Shown piece after piece: positions 16,185 to 20,921 of a DNA stretch of 20,921 bases. The position numbers were made by a program, and so were the translations under genes. The notes under the pieces are model-generated. The model was not told where the DNA came from, ran no database searches, and worked only from the letters and a program-made list of their open reading frames with translations. Numbering within the stretch: position 1 is the first letter of the stretch; each line of letters starts with the position of its first letter. Origin of the DNA: Lachnospira sp. UBA5912. Lineage in GTDB: Bacteria; Bacillota; Clostridia; Lachnospirales; Lachnospiraceae. The stretch spans positions 1 through 20,921 of the forward strand of contig DJDY01000223.1 in the NCBI GenBank assembly GCA_002435585.1, given 5' to 3'.

Positions 16185-17840
16185 TTAAGCAAACAGCCTG
16201 ATAGCAATACTTTCTGAAACCTTGATTCCATCAACTGCTGCCGATGTTATCCCGCCAGCATACCCGGCACCCTCGCCACACGGATACAATCCGTCACAGC
16301 ATACAGATACCAGTTTATCATTTCTGTTTATTCTTACCGGACTTGATGTCCTGCTTTCCACACCTGCAAACAGCGCCTCGTCCATATCAAAGCCTTTAAT
16401 GTAACGGTCACATCCTGTCACACCCTCGCTTAATGCACCAGCTATATAATCAGGAAGAATCTGCCTTATATTGGTAAGCTTATATTCTCCCTTTATACAA
16501 GGAATGACAGCACCAAGAGATGTTGATGCTATATTCCTTTTAAAGTCTCCAAGAAGCTGGACAGGTATCTTGCCATTGCCCGCATCATAAGCACCTTTCT
16601 CAAGCTTTCTTTGGAATTCAACACCATCAAGAGTGCCATATCCGTAATCATCAGGAGTTATGGTAACAATCATTGCACTGTTCGCATTGGATGAATCTCT
16701 TTTAGAATAACTCATTCCGTTTACAGCAATCATATTTTTTTCAGAGCTTGCATTTACAACATAACCACCAGGACACATACAAAACGAATACACTCCACGT
16801 TCTTTTCCTGTGCTCACCGACTTATAAGTAACCTTATAATCGGCCGCAGGCAGTTTATATGTGCTTGTACCATATGCATTATTATTAATGAATTCCTGTG
16901 GATGCATTATACGTAATCCAACAGCAAAAGCCTTTGGCTCCATCATTATATTTTTTCTGTTTAACATAGCAAAAGTATCTCTTGCGCTATGTCCTATTGC
17001 AAGACACACATTGTTACATTTTCTGACAATCATTTTATCTGATGCAGCATCATATATAGTTATGCTTCTGACACAATTATTGTCAATGTTTATATCCTCA
17101 AGCCGGTGTCTGAAATGTATATCAGCGCCTAAATTTTCACAATATTCTCTTATGTTTTTTACAACATTTGCAAGGACATCAGTTCCTATATGTGGTTTGT
17201 TAGAATATAATATATCTGAATCTGCACCAAACTTTACAAAAGTCTCAAGCACATTTCTTATTCTTCCGGTAGGGTCTTTAATAACCGTGTTTAACTTACC
17301 ATCTGAAAATGTTCCGGCGCCGCCCTCTCCGAACTGCACATTAGATTCAGTATCCAGGTCACCGCCATTCCAGAATGAGCTTACTTTTTCCTGTCTCTTT
17401 TCAACTCTATCACCACGTTCATATACAACCGGTTTTAAGCCAGCTTCTGCTAATTTTAATGCAGCAAACATACCGGCTGGTCCAAAGCCTATAATAACAG
17501 GTCTTTCATCTTCATTCAGATGTATGGTATTATTTATATGTGCAGTTGGAAATTCATATATAATTTTTTCTGCGTATACGACACTATTATTATTTTTTCT
17601 GACAAACTTTTTTAAATCAAGAGCATTTCCATTTTTTAATATTCTGTCTATCTCCACACTGTAAACATACATAATATCTGGCTTATGTCTTGCATCTATC
17701 GATCTTTTCACAACATTATATTCTATCTTATAATCATTCTTTAAACCAAGAGTTTTTTTAATACTATGAACAAGCTGTTCTTTGTCATAGTCTGGTTTTA
17801 ACTTAAGATTACTTACTCTTAAAACATATTTCTTTTTCAA
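16185..17840 (-). CDS. COG2509 FAD-dependent dehydrogenase-like flavoprotein
   Basis: This is a 551-residue flavoprotein of the COG2509 family ('uncharacterised FAD-dependent dehydrogenase'), common in Firmicutes; the substrate is unknown. An N-terminal region of about 100 residues (LRVSNLKLKPDYD..., with a VKRSIDARHKPDI segment) precedes the Rossmann FAD site IIGFGPAG (116-123), with the ribose-binding acid at about E141. The family signature FGEGGAGTFSDGKLNT follows at about 170-185, and a C-terminal PCGEGAGYAGGITSAAVDG segment contacts FAD. The apparent start is TTG at 17840, with AGGTG 6 bases upstream; no ATG fits before the conserved N-terminus. It begins 22 bases after the HI0933-family gene, so the two flavoproteins are likely co-transcribed. 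Confidence 0.9.
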   Translation of the reverse strand: MKKKYVLRVSNLKLKPDYDKEQLVHSIKKTLGLKNDYKIEYNVVKRSIDARHKPDIMYVYSVEIDRILKNGNALDLKKFVRKNNNSVVYAEKIIYEFPTAHINNTIHLNEDERPVIIGFGPAGMFAALKLAEAGLKPVVYERGDRVEKRQEKVSSFWNGGDLDTESNVQFGEGGAGTFSDGKLNTVIKDPTGRIRNVLETFVKFGADSDILYSNKPHIGTDVLANVVKNIREYCENLGADIHFRHRLEDINIDNNCVRSITIYDAASDKMIVRKCNNVCLAIGHSARDTFAMLNRKNIMMEPKAFAVGLRIMHPQEFINNNAYGTSTYKLPAADYKVTYKSVSTGKERGVYSFCMCPGGYVVNASSEKNMIAVNGMSYSKRDSSNANSAMIVTITPDDYGYGTLDGVEFQRKLEKGAYDAGNGKIPVQLLGDFKRNIASTSLGAVIPCIKGEYKLTNIRQILPDYIAGALSEGVTGCDRYIKGFDMDEALFAGVESRTSSPVRINRNDKLVSVCCDGLYPCGEGAGYAGGITSAAVDGIKVSESIAIRLFA

Positions 17841-17862
17841 TTACTGCACCTATCCTGTTCTT

Positions 17863-19131
17863 TTATAGCTTCTCTATATATTTCTTTACACCGCACGCAG
17901 CAGCTCTTCCAGAACTCCATGCCCATTGTAGATTATATCCTCCGCACCTGCCATCAACATCAAGCACTTCGCCTGCAAAAAATATCCCTTCAACATTTTT
18001 AGACTGCATATCTGATGATGAAACACAACTAAGGTCAACTCCGCCCTGGCATATCTGTCCACTTTCAAATCCCTTATTATCAACTATATGTATATTAAAT
18101 CTTTTCATACAGTCAAGAAGTTTCTTTATCCCTGATATTTTAATATCTGATACAATACTGCCTTTATCAATATTGCACTTTCTGCATACCATATCAGCCA
18201 GCTTTTTATTAACCATCCCTTCAAAAAACTGTTCTGCAGTCTTATATCCTTCATTCTTTATTCTGTATTCAAGTATATATTCTGTTTCTACACTATCTAT
18301 ATCAGGGAGCATATCTATATATGCCTGTACATCTCTCTTCTCATCAAGTGCTTTTACAGCATACCTGCTCACCTGAAAAACCGGAATACCAGATATTCCA
18401 TAATCCGTATATTGTATCTCTCCTGTATCCACAGCTGCTTTTACACCATCTATAAATATCTGAACTGTTCCATAGCTTCTTACTCCTGCCGCAATGCTGC
18501 ACAGCTTTTTATCTTTCGCAACAAGCTGCACCAGGGCAGGAAGTGGCTTAACTACTTTTATTCCAAGTTTTTTAACAAGTTCATATCCCGAACCATCTGA
18601 GCCTGTCTTTGAAGAAGCCTTCGAACCTGTTGCAATTATTACAGCATCAGCTATATAATCAATACCATCACACTCTATTTTAAGCTTACTATTTTTTACT
18701 GATGTCCTTAAAATATTGTTAATTCTGGTGTTTGTATGAATACGTATTTTTTTGTTTTCAAGTTCCATTCTCAAAGCATTCTGCAAAGATGCCGCTGTCA
18801 TCGATAAAGGATAAACATAACCATTCTTCTGTTTGTGATAAACGCCTATTTTTTTAAAAAATTCCAGTGTATCTGATACTCCGAATCTGTCTATAACATC
18901 CATGACCCATTTCTTATCTTCATTCTGATACATCGATTCATCCATATTCAGATTCGTAAAATTACATTTGCCATTACCTGTCTGTAAGATTTTAGTCCCG
19001 ATTCTTTGGGTATGTTCCAGAATACATACATCAATTCCATATTCAGCAAGTGTAATGGCAGCCATCATTCCGGCTGCCCCTCCACCTATAACTATACATT
19101 TGTGTTCTTTTATTATCTTTGTATTGCCCAT
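17863..19131 (-). CDS. HI0933/YhiN family FAD-binding oxidoreductase
   Basis: This is a 422-residue flavoprotein of the HI0933/YhiN family. Annotations vary among 'aminoacetone oxidase family FAD-binding enzyme', 'BaiN-like' and plain NAD(P)/FAD oxidoreductase, and the substrate cannot be read from the sequence. The N-terminal FAD site is CIVIGGGAAGMMAA (GGGAAG 16-21) with the ribose-binding E39. The family-typical TGNGKCNFTN is at 51-60. The C-terminus has GGVDLSCVSSSDMQSK and FFAGEVLDVDGRCGGYNLQWAWSSG, the second FAD contact. ATG 19131 has GGAG 6 bases upstream. It lies 33 bases after the BofC-like gene and 22 bases before the COG2509 flavoprotein gene. Confidence 0.93.
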   Translation of the reverse strand: MGNTKIIKEHKCIVIGGGAAGMMAAITLAEYGIDVCILEHTQRIGTKILQTGNGKCNFTNLNMDESMYQNEDKKWVMDVIDRFGVSDTLEFFKKIGVYHKQKNGYVYPLSMTAASLQNALRMELENKKIRIHTNTRINNILRTSVKNSKLKIECDGIDYIADAVIIATGSKASSKTGSDGSGYELVKKLGIKVVKPLPALVQLVAKDKKLCSIAAGVRSYGTVQIFIDGVKAAVDTGEIQYTDYGISGIPVFQVSRYAVKALDEKRDVQAYIDMLPDIDSVETEYILEYRIKNEGYKTAEQFFEGMVNKKLADMVCRKCNIDKGSIVSDIKISGIKKLLDCMKRFNIHIVDNKGFESGQICQGGVDLSCVSSSDMQSKNVEGIFFAGEVLDVDGRCGGYNLQWAWSSGRAAACGVKKYIEKL

Positions 19132-19164
19132 TCATCTCTCCGTTTTACATATCTTTAAAACAAA

Positions 19165-19626
19165 CTAACTGCTGTATGCCTGCAGAAACTCATAGAGCTC
19201 TCTCTCTCCATAAAACTCTATGCCATTATTTAACATTTCTTTCATATTCTGTGGCAGACTGTCAGTATTAATAAGTGCATAATCATAAAACACCTGTGTT
19301 TCTCCACCATTATCATTATTACCAGAAATACACCTGTATATAACAATACCTTCACCTATGTCACGGACTATATATTTCTGTTCCTGTGCTTGTCCATCAT
19401 CAATGTTATTGATATTTTCCTGTCCTGTTTCTTTATAAGGTATATCTTTAGACTTTGCATCATCTTTTAATCCGTTTTGTTCTGTTGTATTATAAGTGCC
19501 GCCAGAACCTGAATTGATATCATTAAGCCTTTCATTCTCATGTCCTGTTGAAACAAGCATAATAATAAGAATAATAATAACCACCGCAACTATACATATT
19601 GATATTACATTTCTTCTACTCATCAT
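19165..19626 (-). CDS. Membrane-anchored protein with BofC-like C-terminal domain
   Basis: This is a 153-residue protein with a short basic N-terminus (MMSRRN), a single hydrophobic segment (about 7-25) and a polar, N/G/D-rich linker (about 30-80). The globular C-terminus (about 83-153) reads IVRDIGEGIVIYRC...YDYALINTDSLPQNMKEMLNNGIEF and ends GERELYEFLQAYSS. That end resembles the BofC C-terminal domain by eye. In B. subtilis, BofC is a forespore-secreted inhibitor of SpoIVB during sigma-K checkpoint signalling. Lachnospiraceae carry similar small proteins whether or not they sporulate well, so a sporulation role is only a possibility. AAGGAG lies 11 bases before the first of two adjacent ATGs, and a TATAAT-like element without a clear -35 precedes it. 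Confidence 0.7.
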   Translation of the reverse strand: MMSRRNVISICIVAVVIIILIIMLVSTGHENERLNDINSGSGGTYNTTEQNGLKDDAKSKDIPYKETGQENINNIDDGQAQEQKYIVRDIGEGIVIYRCISGNNDNGGETQVFYDYALINTDSLPQNMKEMLNNGIEFYGERELYEFLQAYSS

Positions 19627-19682
19627 TATGATATACTCTCCTTCATAATGGTAAGTATTAACATATCCTTATAAATTATACA

Positions 19683-20066
19683 TCATAATTTAAACGCATA
19701 TGGCAGCAGTTCTCTGATGTTATATGAATATATCCCGTCCTTATCTTCAACGATTATGCTTTCACCACCATTAAAGAACTCACTCATAACCTGTCTGCAT
19801 ATACCAGAGGGATATGTTTTTTTACCCGACGATGAAACTATTGCTATTTTTTCGAAATCATGCTTTCCTTCACTTATAGCTTTAAACATAGCAGTTCTTT
19901 CTGCACAGTTTGCTGCACCAAATCCCGAGTTTTCAATATTACAGCCTGTATATATACTTCCATCTTTCATAAGCACACACGCACCAACTGCAAAATGTGA
20001 ATATGGTGAATATGAATATTTCATAGCTTTCTTAGCCATATCTAATAATTGTCTGTCAGTATACAT
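19683..20066 (-). CDS. cdd: Cytidine deaminase (variant zinc site)
   Basis: Cytidine deaminase converts cytidine and deoxycytidine to uridine and deoxyuridine for pyrimidine salvage. The 127-residue protein is the small tetrameric type. It shows the substrate motif GCNIENSGFG (41-50) and the catalytic zinc motif CAE (C54, E56). The second zinc motif, normally PCxxC, here reads PSGICRQV: Ser87 replaces the first cysteine, C90 remains. The serine codon is TCT at 19806-19808, one base from the cysteine codon TGT. I chose ATG 20066 because GGAAGG lies 7 bases upstream; an in-frame GTG at 20081 would overlap that site. The gene follows ybeY by 44 bases. The dgkA and era genes often found in this cluster are not here. 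Confidence 0.93.
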   Translation of the reverse strand: MYTDRQLLDMAKKAMKYSYSPYSHFAVGACVLMKDGSIYTGCNIENSGFGAANCAERTAMFKAISEGKHDFEKIAIVSSSGKKTYPSGICRQVMSEFFNGGESIIVEDKDGIYSYNIRELLPYAFKL

Positions 20067-20110
20067 TATCTTACCTTCCACCCTATAGCCTGTTATTTAT
20101 TAGTTTTTAT

Positions 20111-20620
20111 CTATCTTGTTATTCCTAGATTATCAAGGACTTCCCTCTGCTTAGCTTCCATAACACTACTTTCTTCCTCTGTCATATGATCATATCCGAA
20201 AAGATGCATCATGCTGTGTGCTACAAGAAAAGCCAGTTCTCTTGTAGGTGTATGTCCATATTTTTCTGCCTGTTCAAGCACCTTTTCTACAGATACTACT
20301 ATATCACCAAGCATAAGCTCCCCGGAGTCAGGATTAAAATAATCCTCTGTATTCGTATCGAACTCCTCTTCCAGTGAATTAAAATCAGAAGGCTCATCAT
20401 AATCAATCATTGGAAATGATAGCACATCTGTTGCCGAATCCACCTGTCTATATTCATTATTGATCTTATGAATAGCTTCATTATCAGTAAGTGTTACATT
20501 TACTTCTACCTCATAAGGGCATTTTTCATAAGCAACAGCTTCATCTATAACTTTATTGATTATTGACTCATAGTCAAAATCAAGCTTTTTATCTGTTTCA
20601 TATTCTATATTAACTGTCAT
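20111..20620 (-). CDS. ybeY: Endoribonuclease YbeY (rRNA maturation factor)
   Basis: YbeY is a zinc-dependent single-strand endoribonuclease involved in 16S rRNA 3'-end maturation and ribosome quality control. The 169-residue protein has the family core: NDNEAIH-type region ([28 protein letters not shown]), a GDIVVS strand and the metal-binding HxxxHxxxxxH motif [11 protein letters not shown] with H135, H139 and H145. An acidic insert (about 80-105, [18 protein letters not shown]) is somewhat long for the family. ATG 20620 is chosen because GAAAGGA lies upstream; the open frame extends another 30 highly charged codons, which overlap phoH and do not look like YbeY. The start overlaps the end of phoH by 11 bases, implying coupled translation. 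Confidence 0.95.
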   Translation of the reverse strand: MTVNIEYETDKKLDFDYESIINKVIDEAVAYEKCPYEVEVNVTLTDNEAIHKINNEYRQVDSATDVLSFPMIDYDEPSDFNSLEEEFDTNTEDYFNPDSGELMLGDIVVSVEKVLEQAEKYGHTPTRELAFLVAHSMMHLFGYDHMTEEESSVMEAKQREVLDNLGITR

Positions 20621-20921
20621 TTCTTCTGTTTCCTTTCTTTTCCTGTTTTGTCTTTCTTTCCCTTTCAGTTCTTTCCATACGTCTTGTCTGTCTCTCCTCA
20701 TATTCCTCATATGCCTTGACTATCTTTTGCACTAACGGATGTCTTACAACATCATGATTAGTAAGTTTAACAAAACCTATCTCTTCAACCTTTGATAACA
20801 CTTTCATGGCTACATCCAATCCGGATGTAACGTCTTTTGGAAGGTCTTTTTGTGTCTGGTCACCTGTTACAACTACCTTTGAACCAAAACCTATTCTGGT
20901 TAAAAACATCTTCATCTGTGC
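20610..20921 (-). CDS. phoH: PhoH family ATPase (3' part only)
   Basis: This is the C-terminal part of a PhoH-like P-loop ATPase; the gene enters the window already in frame, with codons for AQ before the first visible Met. About 103 codons are seen. The segment [26 protein letters not shown] is the conserved region just after the Walker B motif, containing the sensor-type TGD, and [23 protein letters not shown] is the usual C-terminal part. It ends in an unusually basic, charged tail rich in R, K and E. PhoH-like proteins have been linked to RNA metabolism, and phoH-ybeY pairing is widely conserved, supporting a link to ribosome or RNA maturation. Confidence 0.93.
   Translation of the reverse strand, partial: AQMKMFLTRIGFGSKVVVTGDQTQKDLPKDVTSGLDVAMKVLSKVEEIGFVKLTNHDVVRHPLVQKIVKAYEEYEERQTRRMERTERERKTKQEKKGNRRNDS

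Noticed and set aside
16861..17664. Long plus-strand open frame of 267 codons opposite the COG2509 gene
   Set aside because: It is antisense to a clearly coding gene, has a composition (Ser/Leu/Phe/Ile-rich) typical of reverse-strand shadows, and shows no ribosome binding site or family similarity. The same applies to the other plus-strand frames.
19660..19682. TATAAT just downstream of cdd as a promoter for the BofC-like gene
   Set aside because: The -10 is perfect, but no -35 or extended -10 is present at proper spacing, and such matches are frequent in AT-rich DNA.
1..20921. CRISPR array, insertion sequence, prophage, toxin-antitoxin or other defence system
   Set aside because: No regularly spaced repeats, transposase, integrase, tRNA or attachment-site duplication was seen; gene order and strand are uniform and typical of a conserved core region.

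Overview
The window is a compact, AT-rich stretch in which every supported gene lies on the minus strand, so transcription runs from position 20921 towards 1. The gene set and order (phoH-ybeY-cdd; proB...fau-proA; miaB-mutS-mutL-miaA-COG4100 lyase-DUF4321-radC-mreB) resemble an anaerobic Firmicute of class Clostridia, most likely a Lachnospiraceae-type gut bacterium. That placement is inference from synteny, protein style and base composition, not from a search.

In transcription order, the right-hand block (20921-19683) holds the 3' part of phoH, then ybeY (rRNA maturation endonuclease) and a cytidine deaminase with an unusual zinc site. Next come a small membrane-anchored protein with a BofC-like C-terminus and two unrelated flavoproteins (HI0933/YhiN family and COG2509 family). 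A good sigma-A-type promoter at 16138-16166 then opens a second block: proB, a 393-residue protein of unknown function, a DUF896 protein, 5-formyltetrahydrofolate cyclo-ligase, and proA, which has its own possible promoter. Thus the two proline-biosynthesis enzymes are encoded close together but separated by three other genes.

A PAS-GGDEF-EAL protein, probably a c-di-GMP phosphodiesterase with a dead cyclase domain, sits between proA and the next block. That block combines tRNA A37 modification (miaB, miaA) with DNA mismatch repair (mutS, mutL). MutS and MutL carry the same QMSLF sliding-clamp-type motif. A COG4100 PLP enzyme follows miaA. A promoter with an overlapping inverted repeat and a 5' hairpin precedes a DUF4321 membrane protein, radC, and the start of an mreB-like gene cut by the left edge.

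I see no insertion sequence, prophage, CRISPR array, tRNA or rRNA, and no gap above 300 bases without a gene; the longest gaps are about 140 bases. This is mainly a conserved housekeeping region. The points most worth a second look are the Cys-to-Ser change in the cytidine deaminase zinc site, the shared clamp motif in MutS and MutL, the unknown 393-residue protein inside the proline cluster, and several structured leaders (proB, DUF4321, mutS). I did not find a convincing new multi-gene system.
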